Positions 17,568 through 27,016 of a DNA stretch of 64,000 bases are shown here, piece after piece. This stretch comes from Acuticoccus kalidii (GTDB lineage Bacteria > Pseudomonadota > Alphaproteobacteria > Rhizobiales > Amorphaceae), in assembly GCF_021556395.1 (NCBI RefSeq), contig NZ_JAKGCS010000036.1:248001-312000 (forward strand), given 5' to 3'. The stretch's first letter is position 1; every line of letters begins with the position of its first letter. The notes beneath the pieces were generated by a model. It searched no databases. It was not told the DNA's origin and saw only the letters and a program-made list of their open reading frames with translations. A program made the translations under genes and the position numbers.

Positions 17568-18077
17568 ATGAGAACGGACCTTTCGATCAATGGCGAGCAT
17601 TTCAGTCTCGAGGCGGACCCGCGCACGACACTGCTCGACGCGCTCCGTCATCATCTTCATTTAACGGGTACGAAAAAGGGATGCGATCACGGTCAATGCG
17701 GGGCGTGCACCGTCCTCGTAAACGGCCGCCGCATCAATTCCTGCCTGACGCTCGCCTGCATGCACGATGGCGATGCGATCACCACCATCGAGGGGCTCGG
17801 CGTTCCAGGCCAGCTTTCGCCGCTGCAGGAGGCGTTCGTCGAGTTCGACGGCTATCAGTGCGGGTACTGCACTCCCGGACAGATCTGTTCGGCGACCGCG
17901 ATGCTCGACGAGGTCAAGGCCGGCTGGCCGAGCCATGTGACCGAAGACGTCAACGACATGCCGAAGCTGACCGAGGCGGAGATCGCCGAGCGGATGAGCG
18001 GCAATCTGTGCCGCTGTGCCTGTTATCCGAACATCGTCGACGCCATCATGGACGTTGCCGAGGGAGGCCACAAATGA
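17568..18077 (+). CDS. Aldehyde dehydrogenase [2Fe-2S] subunit (PaoA/YagT-like)
   Basis: Small electron-transfer subunit of a xanthine dehydrogenase-family molybdenum enzyme, with 169 residues. Two [2Fe-2S] sites are visible: the plant-ferredoxin type ([17 protein letters not shown] then NSCL, about residues 37-60) and the helical type (CGYCTPGQI and CRCACYPNI, about residues 100-150). Its stop overlaps the start of the FAD subunit gene by four bases (ATGA). There is no twin-arginine leader, so unlike E. coli PaoA this subunit looks cytoplasmic. Confidence 0.92.
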   Translation: MRTDLSINGEHFSLEADPRTTLLDALRHHLHLTGTKKGCDHGQCGACTVLVNGRRINSCLTLACMHDGDAITTIEGLGVPGQLSPLQEAFVEFDGYQCGYCTPGQICSATAMLDEVKAGWPSHVTEDVNDMPKLTEAEIAERMSGNLCRCACYPNIVDAIMDVAEGGHK

Positions 18078-19054
18078 AGGCGTTCGACTATGTGCGCGCC
18101 CCCTCGCCAGCCGAAGCGAGAGCCGCAGCGCGAGGTGCCGGCGCGGCCTTCATCGCTGGAGGCACCAATCTTCTCGATCTCATGAAGCTCGAGGTGATGG
18201 CGCCGGCAACGCTCGTCGACATCAACCGGCTCGACATGAAGACGATCGAGACGACCGACGAGGCCGGGATGGCGATCGGCGCGCTCGTCACCAACTCCGA
18301 TCTCGCCGTCGATCCGACGATCCGGGAGCACTATCCGGTCCTCACCAAGGCGATCGTCGCCGGAGCGAGCGGGCAGCTTCGCAACAAGGCGACGACCGGG
18401 GGCAATCTCCTGCAGCGCACGCGCTGCCCGTATTTTTACGACACCAGCCAGCCCTGTAACAAACGCGAGCCCGGCACCGGGTGCGGCGCGATCGGCGGCT
18501 TCACGCGGATGCACGCCATTCTCGGCGGCAGCGACCATTGCATCGCGACCCATCCGAGCGACATGGCCGTCGCCCTGATGGCGCTCGGCGCCGACGTCGA
18601 GATCGAAGGGGAAAGCGGTATGCGGCGCGTTCCGCTCGACGAGTTTTACCGTTTGCCCGGAGATACGCCGCACATCGAGACGGTGCTCGAGCCGGGCGAC
18701 CTCATCACCCGCGTGATCCTGCCGCCCTCGCCGGGCGGGCGTCAGACCTACCGCAAGGTGCGCGACCGCGCCTCCTACGCCTTTGCCCTCGTCTCCGTCG
18801 CCGCGGTCGTGGTGATGGACGGCGACGTGATCGACGAGGTGGCGCTCTCCTTCGGTGGTCTCGCGCCGAAGCCTTGGCGCGATTTCGCCGTCGAGGACGT
18901 GCTGACCGCAAAGCCGGTGACGCCGGACCTCTTCGACGAGGCCGCCGACGTCCTCCTCGCCAACGCGGCGGGGGCAGGGGAGAACGATTTCAAGATCCCG
19001 CTGGTCCGCCGCACGCTCGCCGCGGCACTCGCAGACGTGACGGGAGGCTTCTGA
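18074..19054 (+). CDS. Aldehyde dehydrogenase FAD subunit with extra [4Fe-4S] cysteines (PaoB/YagS-like)
   Basis: FAD-binding middle subunit of the molybdenum enzyme, with 326 residues. FAD-binding motifs are [14 protein letters not shown] near residues 28-41 and [18 protein letters not shown] near residues 101-118. The Cys-rich insert ([12 protein letters not shown], then NKREPGTGC) near residues 117-138 matches the extra [4Fe-4S] cluster of the PaoB/4-hydroxybenzoyl-CoA reductase beta type. The start overlaps the upstream gene by four bases, and its stop overlaps the next start by one base. All three subunits should be made together. Confidence 0.92.
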   Translation: MKAFDYVRAPSPAEARAAARGAGAAFIAGGTNLLDLMKLEVMAPATLVDINRLDMKTIETTDEAGMAIGALVTNSDLAVDPTIREHYPVLTKAIVAGASGQLRNKATTGGNLLQRTRCPYFYDTSQPCNKREPGTGCGAIGGFTRMHAILGGSDHCIATHPSDMAVALMALGADVEIEGESGMRRVPLDEFYRLPGDTPHIETVLEPGDLITRVILPPSPGGRQTYRKVRDRASYAFALVSVAAVVVMDGDVIDEVALSFGGLAPKPWRDFAVEDVLTAKPVTPDLFDEAADVLLANAAGAGENDFKIPLVRRTLAAALADVTGGF

Positions 19055-21249
19055 TGAACATTCGCTTCAAATTTGACGAGCCGGACACGCGCCACCGTCT
19101 CGACCAGATGTCGCAGGACATCATCGGCAAGGCCTTCGACCGGCCGGACGGGCCGATGAAGGTGTCCGGGCAGGCGACCTACGCCGCTGAATGGGAGGTC
19201 GACCGTCTCGCCCACGGCGTCCTCGTGCGCGCGCCCGTCGCGCGTGGCCGGTTGAAGAGCCTCGGCATCGAGGCGGTGAGCGCGATGGACGGCGTCATCG
19301 CGGTTCTCACCGGCGAGCGGTTCTTGCGTGTTCCGGCGCAGGGGACCGAGAACACCGCGCCCCATCAAGGCGCGTCGGACATCTATTATCACGGCCAGCC
19401 GGTCGCCCTCGTGGTCGCCGAGACGTTCGAGGCGGCCCGTCACGCCGCCCACCATTTGGCGCTCGAGATCGAGACCAGCGGGCCCGCCCCGGTCGATCCG
19501 GAGGCGAGCGACACGGTGCGCGAGGAGACCGACCGCTCGAGCCAGGGCGATCTCGATCGCGCGATGGCGGAGGCCGCGCACACCGTCGACGTCACCTATC
19601 GCACGCCCGGCCACAACAGCGCCGCGATGGAGCCGCACGCCGCGATCGCCCAGTGGGACGGGGACGAGCTGACCCTGCGCGGTGCCTATCAGATGCTGAA
19701 ATTCAACCGCAACGAACTCGCCGATTCGCTCGGCATTCCGGCCGAGAAGGTGCGCATCCTCGCGCCTTATGTCGGCGGGGGTTTCGGCTCCAAGCTCGGC
19801 ATCTCGCACGAGGGGGTCGCCGCCGCGCTCGCCGCGCGCGAGATCGGCCGGCCGGTGAGCGTCGTCCTCTCGCGGCAGCAGGTGTTCGAAACGACGATCC
19901 GCCGCTCGGAGTCGCGTCAACGGATCCGTCTCGCCGCCGGCGAGGACGGGCGCCTCACCGGGATCGGGCATGAATATCTGGTCTCGAACCTTCCCGAGGA
20001 GGATTTCGCCGAGCCGGTCGCCCAGGCGACGCCCTTCCTCTATGCCGGCGAGCATCGCGAGGTGGTGGAGGAGCTTGCGCGGGTCCATCGGCTGCTCGCG
20101 GGCTCGGTGCGCGCGCCCGGCGAGGCGATCGGCGTCACCGTCCTCGAGAACGCGATGGACGAGCTTGCCGAAAAGGTGGGGCTCGACCCCGTCGAACTGC
20201 GTTTGCGGAATATCCCGGACGTCGATCCGTCGAGCGGCAAGCCGTATTCCTCGAACCGGCTCGCGGATTGCCTCGTCCACGGCGCGGAGCGCTTCGGCTG
20301 GGACAATCGCAACAAGGAGCCCGGCAGCGAGCGGCATGGGGAATGGCTCATCGGCCAAGGCATGGCCTCGGCCGTCCGCGTCAACATGCTGGCGCCGGCG
20401 GAGGCGCGGGTCCGCCTCTCGCCGGAAGGCGACGTGACGATCGAGACCGATATGACGGATATCGGCACGGGCACCTACGCGATCCTCACTCAGATCGCCT
20501 CCGAGATGCTCGGCATCGTGCCCGACCGGATCGAAACGCGCCTCGGCGACACGGACTTTCCGCCGGGCCCCGGCTCCGGCGGCTCATGGGGGGCGGCCTC
20601 GACGGGGACGGCCGTCTTCATCGCCTGCGAGGAGATCCGCCGGCGGATCGCAAAGCGCGTCGCCGTCGCGGAGACGGATCTCACCCTCGTCGACGGCCAC
20701 GCGATCACCGACAATCGGAAGATCCCGCTCCCGGAAATCCTCGCCGGCGTGGCGATCGATGTCGTCGGCGAGCTTGAGCCCGGCAAGGCGCAGAAGGCCC
20801 GCCGCCAGGCGACATATGGCGCCTATTTCGCCGAGGTCGCCGTCAATGCCGTGACCGGGGAGACGCGGGTGCGCCGGATGCTCGGCGTCTTCTCGGCCGG
20901 GCGCATCCTCAACGCGAAGACGGCGCGGTCGCAGTGCCTCGGCGGGATGACGTGGGGCATCGGTATGGCGCTCACCGAAGCGCTCGTCCACGATGCGCGC
21001 GATGGGCATCTCATCAACCACGACCTCGCCGAATACCACATCCCCGTCAACGCGGACGTGCCGCAGATCGAGGTCGACCTTCTCGACGAGCGGGATGATT
21101 GGGCGAACCCGCTTCAGGCGAAGGGGATCGGTGAGCTCGGCATTTGCGGGGCGGCCGCCTCCGTCGTCAACGCGATCTACAATGCGACCGGCGTCAGGGT
21201 GCGCGACTATCCCGCCACCCTCGACAAGGTGCTCGCCGGCCTGCCTTGA
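19054..21249 (+). CDS. Aldehyde dehydrogenase molybdopterin-binding subunit (PaoC/YagR-like)
   Basis: Catalytic subunit of 731 residues that binds the molybdenum cofactor and hydroxylates aldehydes or similar substrates. The Moco-binding segments are GGGFGSKLGISHEG near residue 246, SVRAPGEAIGV near residue 352 and GSGGSWGAASTG near residue 508. The probable catalytic Glu is in KGIGELGICGAAASV near residue 695. I start at the ATG overlapping the upstream stop; earlier in-frame codons lie inside the FAD subunit gene. The operon ends in a good terminator. A Moco sulfurase or insertase (PaoD/XdhC) is not in this window. The natural substrate is unknown. Confidence 0.92.
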   Translation: MNIRFKFDEPDTRHRLDQMSQDIIGKAFDRPDGPMKVSGQATYAAEWEVDRLAHGVLVRAPVARGRLKSLGIEAVSAMDGVIAVLTGERFLRVPAQGTENTAPHQGASDIYYHGQPVALVVAETFEAARHAAHHLALEIETSGPAPVDPEASDTVREETDRSSQGDLDRAMAEAAHTVDVTYRTPGHNSAAMEPHAAIAQWDGDELTLRGAYQMLKFNRNELADSLGIPAEKVRILAPYVGGGFGSKLGISHEGVAAALAAREIGRPVSVVLSRQQVFETTIRRSESRQRIRLAAGEDGRLTGIGHEYLVSNLPEEDFAEPVAQATPFLYAGEHREVVEELARVHRLLAGSVRAPGEAIGVTVLENAMDELAEKVGLDPVELRLRNIPDVDPSSGKPYSSNRLADCLVHGAERFGWDNRNKEPGSERHGEWLIGQGMASAVRVNMLAPAEARVRLSPEGDVTIETDMTDIGTGTYAILTQIASEMLGIVPDRIETRLGDTDFPPGPGSGGSWGAASTGTAVFIACEEIRRRIAKRVAVAETDLTLVDGHAITDNRKIPLPEILAGVAIDVVGELEPGKAQKARRQATYGAYFAEVAVNAVTGETRVRRMLGVFSAGRILNAKTARSQCLGGMTWGIGMALTEALVHDARDGHLINHDLAEYHIPVNADVPQIEVDLLDERDDWANPLQAKGIGELGICGAAASVVNAIYNATGVRVRDYPATLDKVLAGLP

Positions 21250-21269
21250 GCCGGCCTCGCCGCGAGGGG

Positions 21270-21296
21270 ACGCCCGGCCATGGTGCCGGGCGTTTT
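21270..21296 (+). terminator. Rho-independent terminator of the molybdenum enzyme operon
   Basis: Nine-base perfect stem ACGCCCGGC / GCCGGGCGT with a six-base loop, followed by TTTT. It lies 20 bases after the large-subunit stop and just before the convergent betA stop. Confidence 0.8.
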
Positions 21297-21297
21297 C

Positions 21298-22959
21298 CTA
21301 TCGGTCCGACGTTTCCCAGCGTGGGTTGATCCAGGGGGCGCGTTCATCGCGCGCGAGCGGCGACTTGCCGAGAATGTGGTCGGACGCCTTCTCGCCGACC
21401 ATGATCGAGGGGCCGTTGATGTTGCCGTTGGTGATCCGCGGAAAGATCGACGAGTCAGCGAGGCGCAGATTGTCGATGCCGATCACGCGGCATTCGGGAT
21501 CGACGACGGCCATCGGGTCGTCCGCTCGTCCCATCCGGCAGGTGCCGCACGGATGATAAGCGCTCTCGGCGTGCTCGGCGACGACGGCGTCGAGCGCGTC
21601 GTCGGTGGTGAGGTCGGCGCCCGGCTGGATCTCACGCCCGCGATAGGGGGCGAAGGCGGGCTGGGCGAAGATTTCGCGCGTGACCCGGATCGCACGGCGG
21701 AAATCGGCGCGATCCTCCTCCGTGCTCAGATAGTTGAACCGGATGGTCGGCGCGGTTCGCGGGTCGGCCCCCGCGAGCCGGACTTCGCCGCGCGAGTTGG
21801 CGCGCATCGGGCCGACATGGACCTGATAGCCGTGCCCCTCCGCCGCCGCCTTCCCGTCATAGCGGACGGCGAAGGGAAGGAAATGAAACTGGATGTCGGG
21901 ATAGGGAATGCCCGCGCGCGAGCGGATGAAGGCCGCGCTCTCGAACTGGTTCGACGCACCGAGACCCTTGCCGGTGAAGAGCCATTGCGCGCCGATCACG
22001 GCTTTGCTCACCAGGTTCCAGTGCTTGTAGAGGGTGATCGGCTGGGTGGAGGCCTGCTGGACGTAGAGTTCCAGGTGATCTTGGAGGTTGGCGCCGACGC
22101 CCGGCCGGTCGGCGACGACACCGATGCCGTTTTCCGACAGATGCGCGGCGGGCCCGATGCCGGAGAGCATCAGGAGCTTCGGCGAGTTGATCGACGAGGC
22201 GGCGACGATCACCTCGCGCCGCGCCCGTACGACCTCGACCTGTCCGCCGCGCTCGACCTCGACGCCGATCGCGCGGCCGTTGTTCATCACGATCCGCCGC
22301 ACGAAGCAGCGCACGAGATCGACATTGCGGCGTCGCAGTGCCGGCCGCAGATAGGCGTTCGCGGTGGACCAGCGACGCCCCTTCCAGATCGTCGCCTCCA
22401 TCGGCCCGAAGCCTTCCTGCTTCTCGCCATTATAGTCGTCCGTCGTCTCGAAGCCGGCCTCGCGGCCCGCGTCGACGAAGGCGCGGAAGAGGGGGTTGGT
22501 GCGCGGCCCGCGCGTGACGTGGAGCGGCCCGTCATGGCCGCGCCAGGTCGGGTCGCCGCCATGGCCGCCATCGTGCCAGGTCTCCATCCGGCGGAAATAG
22601 GGAAGGACGTCGGCATAGGCCCAGCCGCTCGCCCCGGCCTCGGCCCAGTGGTCGAAGTCCATCGCGTGCCCGCGCACATAGACCATGCCGTTGATCGAGG
22701 ACGACCCGCCGATCACCTTGCCGCGCGGACACGCGAGACGCCGCCCGCCGAGATGCGGCTCGGGCTCGGACTGGTAGCCCCAGTCATAGCGCGACATATT
22801 CATCGGGATCGACAGCGCCGCCGGCATCTGGATCAGCGGCCCGCGATCCGATCCGCCATATTCGAGGACGAGCACGGACCGCGCGCCGTCCTCCGACAGG
22901 CGATAGGCTATCGCCGAGCCCGCCGACCCGGCGCCGATGATGACGAAATCAGCCTCCAC
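21298..22959 (-). CDS. betA: Choline dehydrogenase (GMC oxidoreductase)
   Basis: FAD enzyme that oxidises choline to betaine aldehyde (and possibly further) in glycine betaine synthesis. It has 553 residues, the BetA length. The FAD motif [18 protein letters not shown] is at residues 4-21. The GMC signatures are [18 protein letters not shown] near residue 80 and the [18 protein letters not shown] stretch near residue 250. The active-site His is in [10 protein letters not shown] and the C-terminal partner residue in [16 protein letters not shown]. It is the last gene of a betI-betB-betA transcript. Other GMC alcohol dehydrogenases look similar, but the bet/cho context settles it. Confidence 0.93.
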   Translation of the reverse strand: MEADFVIIGAGSAGSAIAYRLSEDGARSVLVLEYGGSDRGPLIQMPAALSIPMNMSRYDWGYQSEPEPHLGGRRLACPRGKVIGGSSSINGMVYVRGHAMDFDHWAEAGASGWAYADVLPYFRRMETWHDGGHGGDPTWRGHDGPLHVTRGPRTNPLFRAFVDAGREAGFETTDDYNGEKQEGFGPMEATIWKGRRWSTANAYLRPALRRRNVDLVRCFVRRIVMNNGRAIGVEVERGGQVEVVRARREVIVAASSINSPKLLMLSGIGPAAHLSENGIGVVADRPGVGANLQDHLELYVQQASTQPITLYKHWNLVSKAVIGAQWLFTGKGLGASNQFESAAFIRSRAGIPYPDIQFHFLPFAVRYDGKAAAEGHGYQVHVGPMRANSRGEVRLAGADPRTAPTIRFNYLSTEEDRADFRRAIRVTREIFAQPAFAPYRGREIQPGADLTTDDALDAVVAEHAESAYHPCGTCRMGRADDPMAVVDPECRVIGIDNLRLADSSIFPRITNGNINGPSIMVGEKASDHILGKSPLARDERAPWINPRWETSDR

Positions 22960-22992
22960 GGTTCGCCCGCTCCTTGGTCTCGTCGCAACAGA

Positions 22993-23010
22993 GGGCGCCG
23001 AGGGGCGCCC
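22993..23010. other. Intercistronic hairpin between betB and betA
   Basis: Seven-base perfect stem GGGCGCC-GAGG-GGCGCCC in the 60-base spacer between the two genes. No T-run follows on the minus strand, so it is more likely an RNA processing or stability element than a terminator. Confidence 0.4.
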
Positions 23011-23019
23011 GAACGCGTC

Positions 23020-24513
23020 TCAATAGGGGCAATCCACCGACCCCGTCGTTACGTGCACGCTCTTCACCTGGCTGTAGTGATCGATCGCGGCCCAGCCATT
23101 TTCCCGCCCGAGGCCGGACGCCTTCACCCCGCCAAAGGGGATTTCGACCGGCGTCAGATTGTATCCGTTGATCCACAGCGTCCCCGCGTCGAGCGCGGCG
23201 GCGACGCGGTGGGCGCGCGCGAGGTCTTTGGTGAAGAGACCCGCCGCGAGGCCGAACCCGGTACCGTTGGCGCGGGCGATCACCTCCGCCTCGTCCTCGA
23301 AGGTGAGGAGGGAGAGGACGGGGCCGAAAATCTCCTCGCGCGCGATCGTCATCGTGTCGGTGACGTCGGCGAAGATGGTCGGCTCGATCCATGCCCCGTT
23401 CGGGAAGCCCGCGACCTCGGGGATCCCGCCGCCGGTGAGGAGGCGCGCGCCTTCCTCCCGCCCCGCCTCGATATAAGACAGCACCTTCTCGCGCTGGGTG
23501 TGGGAGACGAGCGGGCCCATCTGGGTCGCCTCGTCGAGCGGATCGCCGATGCGGATCCGTTCGGTCCGGGCGACAAGGCGCTCGATGAACGCATCGCGCA
23601 GGCTCGCATGGACGAAAACGCGCGTGCCGTTGGTGCACACCTGGCCCGTCGAATAAAAGTTGCCGAGCATCGCGCCGGACACCGCGTCGTCGAGGTCCGC
23701 ATCCTCGAACACGATGAGGGGCGACTTGCCGCCGAGCTCCAGCGTCGCCGGCTTCAGCCCTTCGGCGGCGGCCGTGTAGACCTTGCGCCCCGTCGGCACC
23801 GACCCCGTCATCGACACCTTGGCGACGAACGGGTTCGCGGTGAGGTTGGAGCCGACCGCGCTCGCCCCCTGAACGACGTTGAAGAGGCCGGCGGGAAGCC
23901 CCGCCTCGGTGAGGATCTCCGCGAGCTTCAACGCCGACAGGGGCGTCACCTCGGACGGCTTGAAGATCATCGCGTTGCCGCACGCGAGCGCCGGCGCCGC
24001 CTTCCATGCCGCGATCTGGATCGGATAGTTCCACGCCCCGATGCCGACACAGACGCCGAGCGGCTCGCGCCGCGTATAGGCAAAGTCGGCTCCGAGCGGG
24101 ATCATCTGGCCGCCGATCGACGCGGCGATCCCGCCGAACCATTCGAGTGCGTCGGCCGCAGAGGCCGCGTCGGCGACCAGCGTTTCCTGGAGGGCCTTGC
24201 CGGTGTCGCGCGTCTCGAGGACAGAGAGTTCGCGATTGCGCTCGCGCAGCAGCGCCGCGGCGCGCAGGAGAACGCGGCCGCGTTCGACGCCGGGCCGGGC
24301 CGCCCAGTCCCGCCACGCCCCATCGGCCGACCGAACGGCCGCGTCGATCACCGCCTTGGTGGCTGCACGCAGGCGGGCAATCGGCTCCCCGGTCGCCGGG
24401 TCGTAACTCTCGAACGGCGTTCCGCCGTTGTCCTCCAACGGCGCGCCGGCCACATAGTGGCTCGCGTCCGGCTGCGCCATCTCTCGTGGGCTCGTCATCT
24501 CAGCTTGCGACAT
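23020..24513 (-). CDS. betB: Betaine-aldehyde dehydrogenase
   Basis: NAD(P)-dependent aldehyde dehydrogenase of 497 residues that converts betaine aldehyde to the osmoprotectant glycine betaine. The cofactor and active-site motifs are [19 protein letters not shown] near residue 160, the general base Glu in [12 protein letters not shown] near residue 265, and the catalytic Cys in [12 protein letters not shown] near residue 300. I use the first Met at 24511-24513 because it has an ACGAGG ribosome site; it overlaps the betI stop by 14 bases. A second Met five codons on has no ribosome site. The C-terminal cysteine of the PVDCPY-type end is typical of BetB. Confidence 0.94.
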   Translation of the reverse strand: MSQAEMTSPREMAQPDASHYVAGAPLEDNGGTPFESYDPATGEPIARLRAATKAVIDAAVRSADGAWRDWAARPGVERGRVLLRAAALLRERNRELSVLETRDTGKALQETLVADAASAADALEWFGGIAASIGGQMIPLGADFAYTRREPLGVCVGIGAWNYPIQIAAWKAAPALACGNAMIFKPSEVTPLSALKLAEILTEAGLPAGLFNVVQGASAVGSNLTANPFVAKVSMTGSVPTGRKVYTAAAEGLKPATLELGGKSPLIVFEDADLDDAVSGAMLGNFYSTGQVCTNGTRVFVHASLRDAFIERLVARTERIRIGDPLDEATQMGPLVSHTQREKVLSYIEAGREEGARLLTGGGIPEVAGFPNGAWIEPTIFADVTDTMTIAREEIFGPVLSLLTFEDEAEVIARANGTGFGLAAGLFTKDLARAHRVAAALDAGTLWINGYNLTPVEIPFGGVKASGLGRENGWAAIDHYSQVKSVHVTTGSVDCPY

Positions 24514-25114
24514 GTCGCACCTCGTCCTTGCGTCCGGCGCTGGCGAGAAGGCTGGCGAGCGAGTGCTCGACCATCGCCTTCGACCGCATTCTGTCGGCCC
24601 GTCCCGGCCCGAGGGCCTGGCGGATATAGACCCCGTCGATCAAGGCCGCGACCTCCTCCGCGATCCGGTTCGCCTCGGCGGGGTCGACGAGACGCTTCAG
24701 GCTCGCGAGGAGATTGGAATGGAGGCGGGCCATGTAGACGCGCAGAAGCCGCGCCGCCCCGTCCGAGGTCTGCGCCTTCACATAGAAAGCGAGCCAGGCC
24801 GCGACGACCTCCCTCGCATATTGCTGCTCGTCGAAGCTCGCATCGATGATCGCGTTGAGCCGGGCGAGCGGCCCGACCGCGCGGGCGAGGCGGGCGATGA
24901 CATCACGGCGATAGCGGGTCAGAATTTCGCGCATTGCGGCGAGGAAGAGCTGTTCCTTGGAGCCGAAATAATGATGCGCCAGTGCCGAGGAGACGTTCGC
25001 GCGCTTGGCGACCTGGCTGACCGTCACGTCGAGCGAGCCGGTGCTTCCGATCTCGGTGATCGCCGCTTCGATGAGTGCGGCCCGGCGCAAATGCTGGACG
25101 CTGGGTCTGGCCAT
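24500..25114 (-). CDS. betI: TetR family choline-responsive repressor BetI
   Basis: Repressor of choline-to-betaine genes, relieved by choline in known systems. It has 204 residues from the Met at 25112-25114 ([19 protein letters not shown]); a longer reading to 25180 would run across its own operator. The helix-turn-helix is [21 protein letters not shown] near residues 29-49, with the BetI-like [12 protein letters not shown] after it. It is the first gene of the betIBA transcript and is divergent from choXWV, so one operator could control both. Confidence 0.93.
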   Translation of the reverse strand: MARPSVQHLRRAALIEAAITEIGSTGSLDVTVSQVAKRANVSSALAHHYFGSKEQLFLAAMREILTRYRRDVIARLARAVGPLARLNAIIDASFDEQQYAREVVAAWLAFYVKAQTSDGAARLLRVYMARLHSNLLASLKRLVDPAEANRIAEEVAALIDGVYIRQALGPGRADRMRSKAMVEHSLASLLASAGRKDEVRHVAS

Positions 25115-25168
25115 GCTGAGTTCCGTTTTCGACAGGCGGTTGCCATGCACCGACCATATGGGTTTTAA

Positions 25169-25182
25169 TTGACTGGTCAATC
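25169..25182. promoter_or_regulatory. Probable BetI operator and divergent promoters
   Basis: ATTGAC-TG-GTCAAT, a 6+2+6 palindrome midway between betI (minus) and choX (plus) and rich in AT against its surroundings. On the minus strand TTGACC followed 16 bases on by TATGGT could be the betI promoter, with its -35 inside the palindrome. The sequence resembles the ATTGA...TCAAT operators reported for BetI. Confidence 0.6.
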
Positions 25183-25229
25183 AACTCATAAACGCGATTT
25201 TTCGCGACAACCCGTTGAGGAGATCTCTG

Positions 25230-26156
25230 ATGCCCATCCGCACTCGCGCCGCCGCGCTCATTCTCGCGCTGGCGGCTCCCGCGACCGCGTACGCACAATG
25301 CGAGGACATCACGTTCTCCGATGTCGGCTGGACCGACATCACCGCGACGACCGCCGTCGCCGAAACGCTGCTCGACGCGCTCGATTATGATGTCGACATC
25401 AAGGTCCTGTCGGTCCCCGTCACCTACGCATCGCTCGAAAATGGCGATGTCGACGTGTTCCTCGGCAACTGGATGCCGACCATGGAAGGCGATATCGCCC
25501 CCTACCGCGAGCGCGGCACGGTCGAGACGGTGCGCGCGAACCTTGAAGGCGCGAAATATACGCTCGCCACCAACGCCGCCGGCGCGAAGCTCGGCATCAA
25601 GGATTTCGCCGATATCGCCAAGTTCGAGGACGAGCTCGACGGCGAAATCTACGGCATCGAGCCTGGCAATGACGGCAACCGTCTGATCCTCGACATGATC
25701 GACGCGAACACCTTCGATCTCGGCGATTTCGGCCTGCGCGAATCCTCCGAGCAGGGGATGCTCGCCCAAGTCGCCCGCGCCAGCGAGCGCGACGAGCCGA
25801 TCGTGTTCCTCGGCTGGGAGCCGCACCCGATGAACGCCAATTTCGACCTTACATATCTCACCGGCGGCGACGACGTGTTCGGCCCCGATCTCGGCGGCGC
25901 GACGGTTTTCACCAACGTGCGCAAGGGGTTTATGGAGGAGTGCCCCAATGTCGGCGCGCTGCTCAAGAATCTCGTCTTCTCGCTCGACCTCGAGAACGAG
26001 ATCATGGGCGCGATCCTCGATGACGGCGAGGATCCGGAGGACGCGGCCGAGGCCTATCTCAAGGCCCATCCCGAACTTCTCGAAGGCTGGCTCGAAGGCG
26101 TGACGACGCGCGACGGTGAGCCCGGCCTCGCGGCGGTGCGCGCCGACCTCGATTAA
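25230..26156 (+). CDS. choX: Choline ABC transporter substrate-binding protein
   Basis: Periplasmic choline receptor with 308 residues. The signal peptide is residues 1-22 (cut after AYA) and the mature protein starts QCEDITF. The aromatic cage that holds the quaternary ammonium group in known ChoX proteins is visible: Trp34, Trp81, Tyr110 and Trp196. Asn150 and its neighbour Asp148 in GNDGN are the expected choline-oxygen contacts. I start at the ATG at 25230, which has an AGGAG seven bases upstream; a TTG at 25215 would overlap that ribosome site. It is the first gene of choXWV. Confidence 0.93.
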   Translation: MPIRTRAAALILALAAPATAYAQCEDITFSDVGWTDITATTAVAETLLDALDYDVDIKVLSVPVTYASLENGDVDVFLGNWMPTMEGDIAPYRERGTVETVRANLEGAKYTLATNAAGAKLGIKDFADIAKFEDELDGEIYGIEPGNDGNRLILDMIDANTFDLGDFGLRESSEQGMLAQVARASERDEPIVFLGWEPHPMNANFDLTYLTGGDDVFGPDLGGATVFTNVRKGFMEECPNVGALLKNLVFSLDLENEIMGAILDDGEDPEDAAEAYLKAHPELLEGWLEGVTTRDGEPGLAAVRADLD

Positions 26157-26176
26157 TCCGACGGACGGAGGTGCCG

Positions 26177-27016
26177 TTGGCCCTTTTCGAAGATACGAAA
26201 ATTCCCATCGATGACGCCGCGGAGGCGGTCTTTGCGTGGGCGAAGTCGAACGGGCGCGTCTTCTTCGACGCGCTCTCCGACGGGCTCGGCGGATTGATCG
26301 ACACGATCCTCTGGGCGCTCGAAGCGGTCCCGCCGCTCGTCATCATTCTGATCGTGGTCGCGCTCGCCTGGCTCGTCCACCGCAACTGGAAGGTTCCGGC
26401 GCTCGCGGGCGTCGGGATGCTCTTCATCCTCAACCAAGGCTATTGGACGGAGACGATGGAGAGCTTGACGCTGGTCCTGTCGGCCTGCGTCGTCTGCATG
26501 GGACTCGGCGTCCCGATCGGGATCCTCGGGGCGCGCAAGCCGCGCTTTTACGCGGCGCTCCGCCCCATTCTCGACCTGATGCAGACGCTGCCGCCCTTCG
26601 TCTACCTCATCCCGGCGATCGTCTTTTTCGGCATCGGCATGGTGCCGGGGCTGATCGCGACGGTGATCTTCGTCTTGCCCGCGCCGATCCGGCTCACTCA
26701 GATTGGCGTCGCCTCCGCGCCCAAGCCGCTGATCGAGGCGGCGGAGGCGTTCGGGTCGACATCCTGGCAGCGCCTCGTGAAGGTCGAACTCCCGTGGGCC
26801 GCGCCGCAGATCATGGCGGGCCTCAACCAGACGATCATGCTGTCGCTGTCGATGGTGGTGATCGCCGCGCTCGTCGGGGCGGACGGGCTCGGCGTGCCGG
26901 TGGTGCGGGCACTCAACCGCGTCGACACCGGGCTCGGGTTCGAGAGTGGGATCGTCATCGTGGTCGTCGCGATCGTGCTCGACCGGCTGCTGCGCGTGGA
27001 ACGGAGGGGCTCATGA
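26177..27016 (+). CDS. choW: Choline ABC transporter permease
   Basis: Inner-membrane permease of the ProW/OpuA type, with 279 residues and about six to seven membrane segments. The EAA loop is seen as IEAAEAFGSTSWQRLVKVELP, facing the ATPase. Start choice: GGAGG at 26167-26171 is five bases before the TTG at 26177, whereas the GTG at 26171 overlaps that ribosome site, so I use the TTG. Its stop overlaps the choV start (ATGA). Confidence 0.9.
   Translation: MALFEDTKIPIDDAAEAVFAWAKSNGRVFFDALSDGLGGLIDTILWALEAVPPLVIILIVVALAWLVHRNWKVPALAGVGMLFILNQGYWTETMESLTLVLSACVVCMGLGVPIGILGARKPRFYAALRPILDLMQTLPPFVYLIPAIVFFGIGMVPGLIATVIFVLPAPIRLTQIGVASAPKPLIEAAEAFGSTSWQRLVKVELPWAAPQIMAGLNQTIMLSLSMVVIAALVGADGLGVPVVRALNRVDTGLGFESGIVIVVVAIVLDRLLRVERRGS

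Noticed and set aside
18481..19053. 191-codon extension upstream of the molybdenum subunit
   Set aside because: It lies wholly inside the FAD-subunit gene in another frame. The ATG at 19054 gives the standard N-terminus.
21280..24849. Very long plus-strand reading frame (about 1189 codons) across the betA-betB region
   Set aside because: It is antisense to betA and betB, which carry full family motifs. Its product is Arg/Asp/Gly-rich without any domain, the usual mirror frame in GC-rich DNA.
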